The notes beneath the pieces were generated by a model. It ran no database searches. It was not told the origin of the DNA and was given only the letters and a program-made list of their open reading frames with translations. Positions 42,628 to 51,851 of a stretch of DNA of 64,000 nt are shown here, piece after piece. The position numbers and the translations under genes were made by a program. Numbering within the stretch: position 1 is the stretch's first letter; every line of letters begins with the position of its first letter. Location of the stretch: assembly GCA_910587235.1 (NCBI GenBank), contig CAJUKD010000005.1, positions 1 through 64,000 of the forward strand, in the 5' to 3' direction. The stretch comes from an uncultured Muribaculaceae bacterium. Lineage in GTDB: Bacteria; Bacteroidota; Bacteroidia; Bacteroidales; Muribaculaceae.

Positions 42628-44931
42628 ATGAAAGAGTGGAAATTGAAAATTTTCATTCTCCCGCTTGTCCTATGCCTTGTCCGGACAGCCGATGCGGCGG
42701 AATTGAAAGGAAAAATCAGCGATACGGACGGAAATCCTGTCGACTTCGCATCAGTAAGAATATGTGCAACAGACTCTACTCTGATAGCCGGAGCCGTCAC
42801 CGACGAAAACGGTATCTACAACATTTCAGGTTTGCCGGAGTGCGAAATAAGGGTAAATGCAAGTTGCATAGGCTACAACAGCACATCAGCCGAACTGATG
42901 CTCAGCAATATACATCCGATCATATGCGATTTAGTCCTAACAGAAAGTACAAATACACTTCAGGAACTCACGGTTACGTCCGAACGCTTTGTACGCACCC
43001 GGAACGGGGTGACAGTCATTCCCGACCGCGAACAGAAAAAACACGCCTCGTCCGGCTATGAACTTGTGCGCAACCTCATGATTCCCGGCGTGACAGTCGA
43101 CGCTTTCAAAGGATCAGTCAGCGCTCTTGGCGGAAAAGTTTCGCTCTACATCGACGGAATGGAGGCCGACGAGCGCGAGGTTCGTCAGCTCAGACCCGAC
43201 GACGTAGAACGCGTGCAATATATAGATGCTCCTACAGGACGCTATGCAGGAGATAACGTTGCACTGAACTTCATACTCAGGAAGCGCACGTCAGGCGGAT
43301 ACGTATCTCTGGATGCACTGCAAAGAATAGGCTACACCGCAGGCGACTACAACCTCGCGGCAAAGTACTACGACCGCAACACGCAATACACACTATTCGC
43401 CGGAACCGACTACAAAAACATACAAGGCAGCGAATCGGAACGGGATGAGAACATTCGGTTTCCCGACGGGACCATAAACCGTCACTACACCACCATCGCC
43501 GAAAGAAACAAAAAGAACTCACAGTACGGACAACTACGGATAAGGAACAAAAATGAACACCGCACCCTGCGCGCCACATTGAACATCGTGCATAATGCTA
43601 CTCCTGAAGGATACAACGAATCTCTTCTCAAATATTCAGGGCTTTCGTCCGTAGCGGCAGAAGTCAGTGCAGAACGCTCAGAACGCTCCCGGGGCATGAA
43701 ATACAGCCTCGGCTTAAGCGGCACATTCAATCTACCAAATCAGCAAAGCATAGACGCATCGGCCAGCGCTTCAGTTTCGAAAAACCGATACGACTACAAC
43801 TACAAAGAAAATGTTTCGGCAGTAAACTCCTCCACCTCGGAAAATCTGTATAACTTTCACGCTTCCCTCAATTATGTAAAAGACTTCCGCCACGGCAATT
43901 CGCTGACAATAAAACTATATGAATTATATAATGTAAGTTCTGCCGATTACAACGGCACACACTCATCATGGCAGCACCTGTGGATGTCGGAAAGTCTTAT
44001 ATTCGCCGAATATATGCAACCATTGTGGAAAATCGCATCGCTGCGCGTATCCCCAGGATTCTCGGCCCAGGCATACAGGCTTCATGGCAGAGAAACAATA
44101 GGCAACTACAGCCCAAGGGCACAGGCCGTATTCACCATACAGCCCGCACGCGGACAATTCGCGCAAATTGGTGGTGCCTACGGCAACTCGTACCCGCAGC
44201 TTGCCATGATCACCGACGCCGTGACACAGGTCGACATGCTCCAGCAACGCCGCGGCAATCCCGATCTGAAACAGACACGCATCACACAGGCAATGGCTGT
44301 CTATAGCCTCGGTATCGGCAAAGTCAACTTCCAGCTTATGGCATTGTATATGGGAGCGAGCCGCCTCCCCTTGGTTTCCTACAGTATCGAGGACGGAATG
44401 CTCGTGCAGTCGTTCCGCGGCGACGGACGATGGGATCAGGCCACCCCTACCCTGTCGGCCACATGGATGCCGTCAAAACGGCTGAACATACAGCTCTCGG
44501 GAGGATGGATGTATAACTCATACGACGGCAACGGCAGCCGTATGTCGGCGGCATGCTGGACGGCAGAAGCCCGTGCCGCATACTACATAGGTGATTTCGC
44601 AATCAACGCATATATGTCCACCCCTAAGAAAATCATGGGATACGACCTCGTAAGCACCCGTACGATCTGGGACTTCGGCCTGTCGGGAAGCTGGAGCCAC
44701 AAAGGACTGCGCATAGAAGCCGGATTCCACAATCCATTCTACCGCCGCCCGCGGTACAGAATGACTCTCGACTGCCCGGAATACAGCTTCGACAACACCC
44801 AATATGCGACATCCGACCGGCAATCGGCATGGGTTAAAACCTCGTGGTCAATTGATTTCGGCAAAAAAATAAAACACGACACTCAGAACGTAGACAAAAA
44901 TATCGACAGTGGTATCCTGCGCGCCAGATAG
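42628..44931 (+). CDS. Outer-membrane receptor with CarboxypepD_reg-like domain
   Basis: A 767-residue protein with signal peptide (residues 1-23), a carboxypeptidase-regulatory-like beta domain (about 25-110, LKGKISDTDGNPVDFASVRI), a plug-like part (SGYELVRNLMIPGVTVD, then LYIDGMEADEREVRQL) and an outer-membrane barrel of the OMP_b-brl_3 type ending in TSWSIDFGKKIK and a short tail. This resembles TonB-dependent transducers without SusD partners. Being in the ABC/GntR cassette suggests regulated uptake or envelope repair. No TonB box is obvious. Confidence 0.85.
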   Translation: MKEWKLKIFILPLVLCLVRTADAAELKGKISDTDGNPVDFASVRICATDSTLIAGAVTDENGIYNISGLPECEIRVNASCIGYNSTSAELMLSNIHPIICDLVLTESTNTLQELTVTSERFVRTRNGVTVIPDREQKKHASSGYELVRNLMIPGVTVDAFKGSVSALGGKVSLYIDGMEADEREVRQLRPDDVERVQYIDAPTGRYAGDNVALNFILRKRTSGGYVSLDALQRIGYTAGDYNLAAKYYDRNTQYTLFAGTDYKNIQGSESERDENIRFPDGTINRHYTTIAERNKKNSQYGQLRIRNKNEHRTLRATLNIVHNATPEGYNESLLKYSGLSSVAAEVSAERSERSRGMKYSLGLSGTFNLPNQQSIDASASASVSKNRYDYNYKENVSAVNSSTSENLYNFHASLNYVKDFRHGNSLTIKLYELYNVSSADYNGTHSSWQHLWMSESLIFAEYMQPLWKIASLRVSPGFSAQAYRLHGRETIGNYSPRAQAVFTIQPARGQFAQIGGAYGNSYPQLAMITDAVTQVDMLQQRRGNPDLKQTRITQAMAVYSLGIGKVNFQLMALYMGASRLPLVSYSIEDGMLVQSFRGDGRWDQATPTLSATWMPSKRLNIQLSGGWMYNSYDGNGSRMSAACWTAEARAAYYIGDFAINAYMSTPKKIMGYDLVSTRTIWDFGLSGSWSHKGLRIEAGFHNPFYRRPRYRMTLDCPEYSFDNTQYATSDRQSAWVKTSWSIDFGKKIKHDTQNVDKNIDSGILRAR

Positions 44932-45030
44932 CTTATATTCGAATGGTACAGCGCTGTCGCGATGACACTGCCCCACACTGCCGTCCGGCGAATTTATCAG
45001 TTGCTGTAGCGATATATCATAAATTCTGAG

Positions 45031-45069
45031 TATCTTTGCAGGGAATAGCCTCCGGATAGGCCGGAAGCT
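45031..45069 (+). promoter_or_regulatory. -7 box and 5'-leader hairpin of the PASTA gene
   Basis: TATCTTTG at 45031-45038. The leader then forms AGCCTCCGG (45047-45055), loop ATAGG, CCGGAAGCT (45061-45069), eight of nine bases paired, 24 bases before the ATG. Confidence 0.5.
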
Positions 45070-45092
45070 GTTCCCTGTCTGTCAATAATAGC

Positions 45093-45734
45093 ATGAATAC
45101 AGCAAAAATAAAGACTTTTCTGAAAGCGCACCCTATTCTGACGAACTTTTGCGCTATAATAATCACAGGGCTGCTCCTGCTGTGGGGCGCACTAATTTTC
45201 CTTGACCACTGGACTATGCACGGCTCAACTGCTGTCGTACCGGAAATCAAACACCTCAGTTACGCCGAAGCCCGACGTGTACTCGAAACAAACAGACTCG
45301 GAATAGAAATATCCGACTCTATCTACGACCAGTCCGTTGCTCCGGGCACAGTCGTGGAATCATGGCCTCACGCAGGCGCAATAGTGAAATCAGGACGCAT
45401 CGTCTATGCCACCGTCACAGCGTTCTCTCCGAAACAGGTGACTATTTCGATGCCGCTCGCCGGAAACGTGTCGTCACGACAAGCCATTTCATATCTGCGC
45501 GGGATAGGAATCACCGATGTACGCGTGATAAACGTACCCTCCGAGTATCCCGACCTTGTAGTAGGCGCGCGTTACGGCGACACGCCGCTTACCGTAGGCT
45601 CTGTTATTCCGGTGACATCCACAGTCACCCTCGAAGTCGGAAGTGCGCCAGTATATGAAAAAGATAACTCCGAAGAATTTATCGACAGCGAATCAGACGC
45701 GATTGCCACCGAAGTAGCATCATCATTTGAATGA
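45093..45734 (+). CDS. Membrane-anchored PASTA-domain protein
   Basis: 213 residues: a short cytoplasmic N-terminus, one membrane helix (about 17-37), then two to three PASTA-type repeats: VVPEIKHLSYAEARRVLE, VTISMPLAGNVSSRQAISYLR and VVGARYGDTPLTVGSVIP, ending in an acidic tail. There is no kinase or penicillin-binding domain, so it is a stand-alone PASTA protein facing the periplasm, a form common in Bacteroidetes. It likely binds peptidoglycan fragments. It ends just before the pseudouridine synthase gene. Confidence 0.88.
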   Translation: MNTAKIKTFLKAHPILTNFCAIIITGLLLLWGALIFLDHWTMHGSTAVVPEIKHLSYAEARRVLETNRLGIEISDSIYDQSVAPGTVVESWPHAGAIVKSGRIVYATVTAFSPKQVTISMPLAGNVSSRQAISYLRGIGITDVRVINVPSEYPDLVVGARYGDTPLTVGSVIPVTSTVTLEVGSAPVYEKDNSEEFIDSESDAIATEVASSFE

Positions 45735-45735
45735 C

Positions 45736-46830
45736 ATGGCGGGTGAATATACTATAATCGGCGATCCCGCCGACAACAAACTTCCTGACGACGGCCGTGA
45801 ACCGTTGGAAATCGACGGCACTGAATATTTCGAACATTTCCGCTTCGTGGCCGACAAAGGACAACAGCTCCTTCGTGTCGACAAATTTCTGGTTGCGCGC
45901 CTCGAGAAGTCGTCGCGCAACCGCGTGCAGCAGGCTGCCGACGCCGGCTGCATACTCGTCAACGGCAAACGCGTGAAAAGCAACTACCGCGTCAAGCCTC
46001 TCGACGTGGTGCAGGTGGTGATGGACAGACCACGCTACGAATTCGAAATAATAGCCCAGAACATACCGCTCGATATAGTATACGAAGACAGCGACGTCCT
46101 TGTCGTGAACAAACCGGCCGGACTGGTCGTACACCCCGGTCACGGCAACTATTCAGGCACACTTGTAAATGCTCTTGCCTGGCATTTCCGCGACAACCCC
46201 AACTACGACGTAAACGACCCGCGAATGGGACTTGTACACCGTATCGACAAAGATACATCCGGCCTTCTGGTAGTAGCCAAGACCCCGGATGCCAAGACCT
46301 CACTCGGCAAGCAATTCTTCAACAAGACCACAAAACGCGAATACATAGCTGTCGTCTGGGGGCGTCCAGAACCGGCTTCGGGACGTATAGAGAGCAACAT
46401 AGGCCGCTCCATGCGCGACCGCCTGCAAATGGCTGTATTCCCCGTCGGCGACAGCTACGGCAAACGTGCCGTCACACATTATGAAACAATAGAACCGCTC
46501 GGCCACGTATCAGTCGTGCGATGCGTACTCGAAACAGGGCGCACACATCAGATTCGTGTTCACATGCGGCATCTCGGCCATCCGCTTTTCAACGATGCGC
46601 GCTATGGAGGCGACACGATTCTGCGCGGCACTCCGTCGGCATCATACCGAAGTTTCATAGCAAACTGTTTCGACCTGTGCCCGAGGCAAGCACTGCATGC
46701 ACGCACTCTCGGATTCGTTCACCCGGCCACAGGCAAGGAAATGTTCTTCTCCGCTCCCGTACCGCCCGACATGCAGGCACTCATCGAAAAATGGCGCACA
46801 TACACGAATGCGACCGAATCGCGGATTTGA
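45736..46830 (+). CDS. Pseudouridine synthase, RluD/RluA family
   Basis: A 364-residue enzyme isomerising uridines in 23S rRNA. An N-terminal S4 RNA-binding domain (DKFLVARLEKSSRNRVQQA, then ILVNGKRVKSNYRVK) precedes the catalytic domain with the nucleophilic Asp in HRIDKDTSGLLVVAK and the LETGRTHQIRVHMRHLGHP block, all typical of RluD. ATG at 45736, one base after the PASTA stop, is preferred to a TTG nine bases upstream. Probably modifies helix 69 like RluD (family knowledge). Confidence 0.93.
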   Translation: MAGEYTIIGDPADNKLPDDGREPLEIDGTEYFEHFRFVADKGQQLLRVDKFLVARLEKSSRNRVQQAADAGCILVNGKRVKSNYRVKPLDVVQVVMDRPRYEFEIIAQNIPLDIVYEDSDVLVVNKPAGLVVHPGHGNYSGTLVNALAWHFRDNPNYDVNDPRMGLVHRIDKDTSGLLVVAKTPDAKTSLGKQFFNKTTKREYIAVVWGRPEPASGRIESNIGRSMRDRLQMAVFPVGDSYGKRAVTHYETIEPLGHVSVVRCVLETGRTHQIRVHMRHLGHPLFNDARYGGDTILRGTPSASYRSFIANCFDLCPRQALHARTLGFVHPATGKEMFFSAPVPPDMQALIEKWRTYTNATESRI

Positions 46831-46836
46831 TTGTTA

Positions 46837-46866
46837 TTGATATATAAACATTTTTTGTTAACTTTG
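46837..46866 (+). promoter_or_regulatory. Promoter of the PlsC-like acyltransferase gene
   Basis: TTG (46837-46839), 19 bases, TAACTTTG (46859-46866); leader about 23 bases. Confidence 0.6.
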
Positions 46867-46894
46867 GACTTTAAATCCATTTTGGCACAAAACT

Positions 46895-48085
46895 ATGTCA
46901 ACAGACGAACTGCATACCCCCTCCATAGAACACGATTTCAGCGACATCGCTCCATACGACGACCACCAGTTCCACGAAAAAATCGCAAAACTGGTCAATG
47001 AACCCGGATTCGAACACGCAGTGCGCTACGTCATGCCCGACGTCGACTATAAAGCTTTCACCGACATGCTGCTGACGGTCAAAAACCGCGACGACTTTCA
47101 GGTCAAAGTAATGGGACCGTTTCTGGAGATGCTTGTCAGCACCACGACCGCAGGATTAAGCGTCAGCGGTCTGGAAAACTACACACCCGGACGGGCTTTT
47201 ACGTTCATAACCAACCATCGCGACATCGTTCTCGACGCATCGTTCCTGAATCTTTGCTTCATTCGCAACCGCATGCCCATAACCGAGGTGGCGATAGGCA
47301 ATAATCTGCTGATCTACGACTGGATAACAGATCTGGTGAAGCTGAACCGCAGTTTCATCGTCAAACGCGGCGAGAAAGTGACAAAAGCCCTTGAAGCGGC
47401 AAAACACCTGTCGGCATATATACACTATGCAATAGGTACGAAGCACGAATCCGTGTGGATAGCCCAGCGCGAAGGACGCGCCAAGGATTCCAACGACCGC
47501 ACACAGGAAAGCCTGATAAAAATGCTCGCATTCGGACCGGCAGACACACGGAAGAACATCCTCGATGTGAACCTGCTGCCAGTATCGATATCATACGAAT
47601 ACGACCCGAACGATTATCTCAAAGTGAGGGAATTTCTGCTCCGGCGCCGCGATCCGGATTTCAAAAAAAGCCAGCGCGACGACCTTTTCAGCATGGAAAC
47701 AGGCATACTCAAGCAGAAAGGCCGCGTACATTTTGCCCTCGGCCGCTGCATAAATCCCGATATCGAAAAGTTCGAATCCGACAACCGTGCGGAAATCATA
47801 CACCACACCTGCTCTCTGATAGACAGGTCAATCCATTGCGGCTATCATATATACCCCGGTAACTATATAGCTTTCGACGAACTGAACGGCACCAATACAT
47901 ACACCGACAAATATACGGCTGACGACATACGCACTTTCGACGAATACATCGCCGGACAGCTTGCCAAAGTCGACGAAGACGGTATAAGCGGCGACGAACA
48001 GCTGTTCATGCGCCGTATGATGCTTACCATGTATGCCAATCCGCTGCAAAATCAGCGCGAAGTTTCTGACTGCTCCGGAATCTAA
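46895..48085 (+). CDS. PlsC/GPAT-like 1-acyltransferase family protein
   Basis: 396 residues. An acyltransferase signature is seen as FITNHRDIVLDAS (H-x4-D variant: the His-Arg-Asp triplet followed by Asp), then SFIVKRGEK and a glycine-containing substrate block IAQREGRAKDSNDRTQ, in line with glycerol-phosphate-type acyltransferases. There is no clear membrane segment, so it is probably membrane-associated. The likely substrate is a lysophospholipid or glycerol phosphate, but ornithine-lipid-type acylation is also possible. Own promoter upstream; a metallophosphoesterase gene follows 12 bases on. Confidence 0.8.
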   Translation: MSTDELHTPSIEHDFSDIAPYDDHQFHEKIAKLVNEPGFEHAVRYVMPDVDYKAFTDMLLTVKNRDDFQVKVMGPFLEMLVSTTTAGLSVSGLENYTPGRAFTFITNHRDIVLDASFLNLCFIRNRMPITEVAIGNNLLIYDWITDLVKLNRSFIVKRGEKVTKALEAAKHLSAYIHYAIGTKHESVWIAQREGRAKDSNDRTQESLIKMLAFGPADTRKNILDVNLLPVSISYEYDPNDYLKVREFLLRRRDPDFKKSQRDDLFSMETGILKQKGRVHFALGRCINPDIEKFESDNRAEIIHHTCSLIDRSIHCGYHIYPGNYIAFDELNGTNTYTDKYTADDIRTFDEYIAGQLAKVDEDGISGDEQLFMRRMMLTMYANPLQNQREVSDCSGI

Positions 48086-48097
48086 GCCAATGTATAC

Positions 48098-49297
48098 ATG
48101 CGTCTTCCACTGATACTGATAATAATCGTGCTGCTGCTCGGCGCGGCAGTCGATTTTTACCTTTACAGATGTTGCCGCCGCTTTAACCGCGACCGCACGC
48201 GGCAGCGTTGCCGACGACTTGTACTGTGGTCGTCCGCAGCACTTACGGCCTGGCTTGTCGTAATGCTCTGTTGGCCGAAGCGAAGCGGCGACAACCATCT
48301 GCTGACCGTACTGATGTGGAATCTGTTCGCATACTTCAGTGTCTACATATCGAAATACGTATGGGCGATCGCCGACCTGCTTTCACGCGTGCCCCGGCTT
48401 TTCAGGCGCAAACGTGCGAAATGGCTCGGACGTAGCGGAGCTGTCGTTTCCATTTTTATATTTGCCTCGATGTGGTGGGGTGCCTTGATAACACGCAATC
48501 AGGTCGAAGTCAAGAATGTAAGCATTGAAATAGACAATCTCCCGGAAGCTTTCGACGACTTCACCATAGCCCAGTTCTCCGATCTCCATACAGGCTCATT
48601 CGGCAGCGACACATCTTTTTGCGACAAGCTTGTCGCAAAAATCAACACACTCGGCGCCGATGCCATAGTATTCACAGGCGACATAGTCAACCGGCGCAGC
48701 GACGAACTGCTGCCATTCATCGAAAGCCTTTCCCGCCTGCACGCCCCCGCAGGAGTATTCTCCATTCTGGGAAACCACGACTACGGCGATTATTACGACT
48801 GGCCCGATTCCATATCAAAGAAAGAAGACCTCGAATTATTAATTGATTTGCAAAAGAATATGGGTTGGCGTCTGCTGCTCAACGAAACCGTCATGCTGCA
48901 TGCCGGCGGTGATTCTCTTGCTCTGATAGGCGTCGAGAATGTCGGAGATCCCCCTTTTCACAGCTACGGCGACCTTGACGCCGCATATCCCGGCGAACTT
49001 TCCGACCCGATATGCAAGATACTGCTGTCGCACAATCCCGCACACTGGACATCTGATATAGCCGGTGCACCCGATAAGAACATAGCCCTGACCCTATCAG
49101 GCCACACCCATGCAATGCAGATCGAGCTGTGCGGTCTTTCTCCAGCCGTATTCAGATATCCGACATGGGGAGGCACATACGACGATGGCGACGACAAGCA
49201 CCTTTTATACGTCAACATAGGTTCCGGAGAAGTTGGAATTCCCGCACGAATAGGAGCAACCCCCGAGGTGACACTTTTCACACTCCATAAGAAATAA
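48098..49297 (+). CDS. Membrane-anchored metallophosphoesterase
   Basis: A 399-residue calcineurin-like phosphoesterase with three or four N-terminal membrane segments (about 1-22, 45-65, 70-95, 110-135). The metal-binding motifs are in order: FSDLHTG, FTGDIVNRRSD, LGNHDYGDY, LSHNPAHW and SGHTHAMQ. This is the YaeI/YkuE-type layout, whose members act on lipid or cell-wall phosphoesters (for example UDP-diacylglucosamine or undecaprenyl compounds). The exact substrate is unknown. The last base overlaps the tex start. Confidence 0.9.
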   Translation: MRLPLILIIIVLLLGAAVDFYLYRCCRRFNRDRTRQRCRRLVLWSSAALTAWLVVMLCWPKRSGDNHLLTVLMWNLFAYFSVYISKYVWAIADLLSRVPRLFRRKRAKWLGRSGAVVSIFIFASMWWGALITRNQVEVKNVSIEIDNLPEAFDDFTIAQFSDLHTGSFGSDTSFCDKLVAKINTLGADAIVFTGDIVNRRSDELLPFIESLSRLHAPAGVFSILGNHDYGDYYDWPDSISKKEDLELLIDLQKNMGWRLLLNETVMLHAGGDSLALIGVENVGDPPFHSYGDLDAAYPGELSDPICKILLSHNPAHWTSDIAGAPDKNIALTLSGHTHAMQIELCGLSPAVFRYPTWGGTYDDGDDKHLLYVNIGSGEVGIPARIGATPEVTLFTLHKK

Positions 49298-51450
49298 TGA
49301 ATACCGAAAGCGCGGCCCTCTCCCGCAAGCTGGAGATCAGCGCAGGCCGCATTGAAGCCGTAATAAGTATGCTCGATGAAGGGGCGACCGTGCCTTTCAT
49401 CAGCCGCTACCGCAAAGAGCGTACGGGCGGACTCGACGAAGTCGCCGTACGCGACATCCAGCTTGAACTTGAAAAATTCAGGACTCTCGAAAAACGCAAG
49501 GCCGCCATAATCGAAAGCATAGAGAATTCAGGTCTTATGACTGCGGAACTCATGAAAAAAATCGAGTCTTGCAATGAGTCTACGGCTCTTGAGGATTTAT
49601 ACGCGCCTTTTAAGCCAAAACGACGAACACGCGCCACAATAGCCCGAGAAAAAGGGCTTGAAGGATTAGCTCGCATAATTATGAGCGGCCGGACCGAACC
49701 GAGAAAGGCGGCAGTCCGCTTTGCCGCTACATCATGTGGGGGTGATGTGGAAGATGCGCTCGCAGGCGCATCCGACATAATCGCCGAATGGGCATCGGAA
49801 AGCATACGTCTGCGTAATGCCCTTCGCCGCACATTCCGACGCGAAGCATCGCTTAAAGCTTCAGTGGCAAAAGGAAAGGAAAACGACGAACGACTCGCTA
49901 CATACCGCAACTATCTCGAATTCGACCGTCCGCTGCGCAGCGTAATCTCACATCAATATCTTGCCCTGCGCCGGGCAGAGGAAGAAGGCCTGCTGCGTCT
50001 GCGCTACACACTGGCCGACGAAAAAAACACAGCCGGTGCCATAGCCGCCATGTTCGTGCCGGAACAGGCATGTGATGAAGCCGCAGAAGTCATACGCGCT
50101 GCCGCTACCGACGCTTTCAGCCGTCTGCTGAAACCCTCGATAGAAAACGAGATAGCAGCCGCCATGAAAGAACAGGCCGACACGGACGCGATAGCCCTTT
50201 TCTCATCAAATCTGAGGCAATTGCTGATGGCTCCTCCCTTGCGGGGGAAAGCCGTACTTGCCATCGATCCGGGATTCCGTACAGGATGCAAGGTCGTATG
50301 CCTCGACAGCAACGGACGCCTGCTCGACGATACTGTAATATACCCAACTCCGCCCCGCTCCGACATTGCAGGAGCGGCTTGTACCCTGCGCCGCCTGATC
50401 AGCATCCACGGAATAGAAGCCATAGCACTGGGCAACGGCACTGCATCGCGCGAAACCGGCGAATTTCTGCGCAATGAGGGAATAATGCCGCGCGAAGCCG
50501 TGAACATAGTCAACGAGAACGGCGCTTCGATATATTCCGCCTCCGATATAGCACGCGAGGAATTTCCGGACAAGGACGTGACCGTACGGGGAGCCGTATC
50601 GATAGGCAGAAGGCTCATCGACCCCCTGGCCGAACTTGTAAAAATCGATCCGAAATCGATTGGTGTCGGGCAATATCAGCACGATGTGGATCATACCCGT
50701 CTGAAAGACGCCCTCGACTATACGGTGATGAGTTGCGTGAATGCGGTCGGAGTCGATCTCAACACCGCATCCCCTCGCTTGTTGAGCTATATTTCAGGCA
50801 TAGGTCCACAACTCGCCTCAAATATTGTCGCATACCGCGATGCAAACGGACCGTTCCGCCGACGTTCTGCCCTGATGAAAGTACCGCGGCTTGGCGCCAA
50901 AGCATTCGAACAGGCCGCCGGATTCCTGCGTATAAACGACGGCGACAATCCTCTTGACAGCACCGGCATACATCCGGAAACTTATGCGGCTGTCGAAAAT
51001 TTCGCGCGCAGCAGAAAAAAAGACATAGCCTCGCTGATAGCCGACAAGGAATTTCTGAAAACATTATCCGCCGATGAAATATCAGAATGCACCGGAATAG
51101 GCCATGAAACGGCAAGTGACATAATAGCCGAACTTATCAAACCGGGACGTGATCCCCGGACTGAAGCCGCCGAAGCTGCGGCTTTCAGCTCCGACATAAA
51201 GAATTTCGAGGACCTACACGAAGGCATGCATGTCGACGGTGTTGTAAATAATATCACGGCATTCGGAGCTTTCGTCAATATCGGCATAAAAGAAAACGCC
51301 CTTATCCATATATCGCAGCTTGCCGACCGACATGTCGCCGCCGTCAACGATGTGTTGAGTATAGGACAAAAAATATCAGCCCGCATTATCGAAATCGACT
51401 TCGAACGCAGGAGAATAGGCCTTTCGATGAAAAATATGCCACGAAAATGA
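49297..51450 (+). CDS. tex: Tex-like RNA-binding transcription accessory protein
   Basis: 717 residues. The Tex N-terminal domain (SRYRKERTGGLDEVAVRDI) is followed by the YqgF-like nuclease fold (VLAIDPGFRTGCKVVCLDS), the helix-hairpin-helix region (LNTASPRLLSYISGIGPQLASNIV and VPRLGAKAFEQAAGFLRI) and a C-terminal S1 RNA-binding domain (GMHVDGVVNNITAFGAFVNIG). It interacts with transcribing RNA polymerase and nucleic acid. Start overlaps the preceding stop by one base; its stop overlaps the folK start. Confidence 0.95.
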   Translation: MNTESAALSRKLEISAGRIEAVISMLDEGATVPFISRYRKERTGGLDEVAVRDIQLELEKFRTLEKRKAAIIESIENSGLMTAELMKKIESCNESTALEDLYAPFKPKRRTRATIAREKGLEGLARIIMSGRTEPRKAAVRFAATSCGGDVEDALAGASDIIAEWASESIRLRNALRRTFRREASLKASVAKGKENDERLATYRNYLEFDRPLRSVISHQYLALRRAEEEGLLRLRYTLADEKNTAGAIAAMFVPEQACDEAAEVIRAAATDAFSRLLKPSIENEIAAAMKEQADTDAIALFSSNLRQLLMAPPLRGKAVLAIDPGFRTGCKVVCLDSNGRLLDDTVIYPTPPRSDIAGAACTLRRLISIHGIEAIALGNGTASRETGEFLRNEGIMPREAVNIVNENGASIYSASDIAREEFPDKDVTVRGAVSIGRRLIDPLAELVKIDPKSIGVGQYQHDVDHTRLKDALDYTVMSCVNAVGVDLNTASPRLLSYISGIGPQLASNIVAYRDANGPFRRRSALMKVPRLGAKAFEQAAGFLRINDGDNPLDSTGIHPETYAAVENFARSRKKDIASLIADKEFLKTLSADEISECTGIGHETASDIIAELIKPGRDPRTEAAEAAAFSSDIKNFEDLHEGMHVDGVVNNITAFGAFVNIGIKENALIHISQLADRHVAAVNDVLSIGQKISARIIEIDFERRRIGLSMKNMPRK

Positions 51451-51851
51451 CAGACACCATGCACGAAGCCTATCTGAGCCTTGGCAGCAACACGCCCGAC
51501 CGGGCAAGCCGCATGGAGTCGGCAATCGCATTTGTCAGCACCATCGGCCTCGATATGCTCGTATCGGAAATCTATCAGACCGCTGCTGTCAACGGCCGAG
51601 ATCCTGATTATCTCAATGCTGTTGTCCGCATACACACCCCTCTCTGTCGCGAAGAAGTCGAGGCGCTTGTAAAATCATGGGAGAAAAAATCAGGCAGACT
51701 TCCGGAACACAAATGCGCAGGCTCTATATGTATAGATATCGATCTTGTGATGTGGGATGGAGAAGTCATGCGTCCCACCGACTTCTACCGCACGTATTTC
51801 AGTCGCGGCTTTGAAGAACTGACCGATAAGGCATACGGAAATCCTGTTTAA
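51447..51851 (+). CDS. folK: HPPK-like protein (FolK family), divergent and short
   Basis: 134 residues, against about 160 in usual 6-hydroxymethyl-dihydropterin pyrophosphokinase. It keeps LSLGSNTPDR at the start, IYQTAAVNGRDPDYLNAVVRI and the two metal Asp in CIDIDLVMWDGEV. It lacks the basic W-G-P-R stretch before that motif (here KCAGS) that in E. coli HPPK binds ATP, and lacks the usual C-terminal part. It may be a diverged enzyme or have a different substrate. It overlaps tex by 4 bases, and its 3' end overlaps the convergent comEC gene by 53 bases. Confidence 0.75.
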   Translation: MTDTMHEAYLSLGSNTPDRASRMESAIAFVSTIGLDMLVSEIYQTAAVNGRDPDYLNAVVRIHTPLCREEVEALVKSWEKKSGRLPEHKCAGSICIDIDLVMWDGEVMRPTDFYRTYFSRGFEELTDKAYGNPV

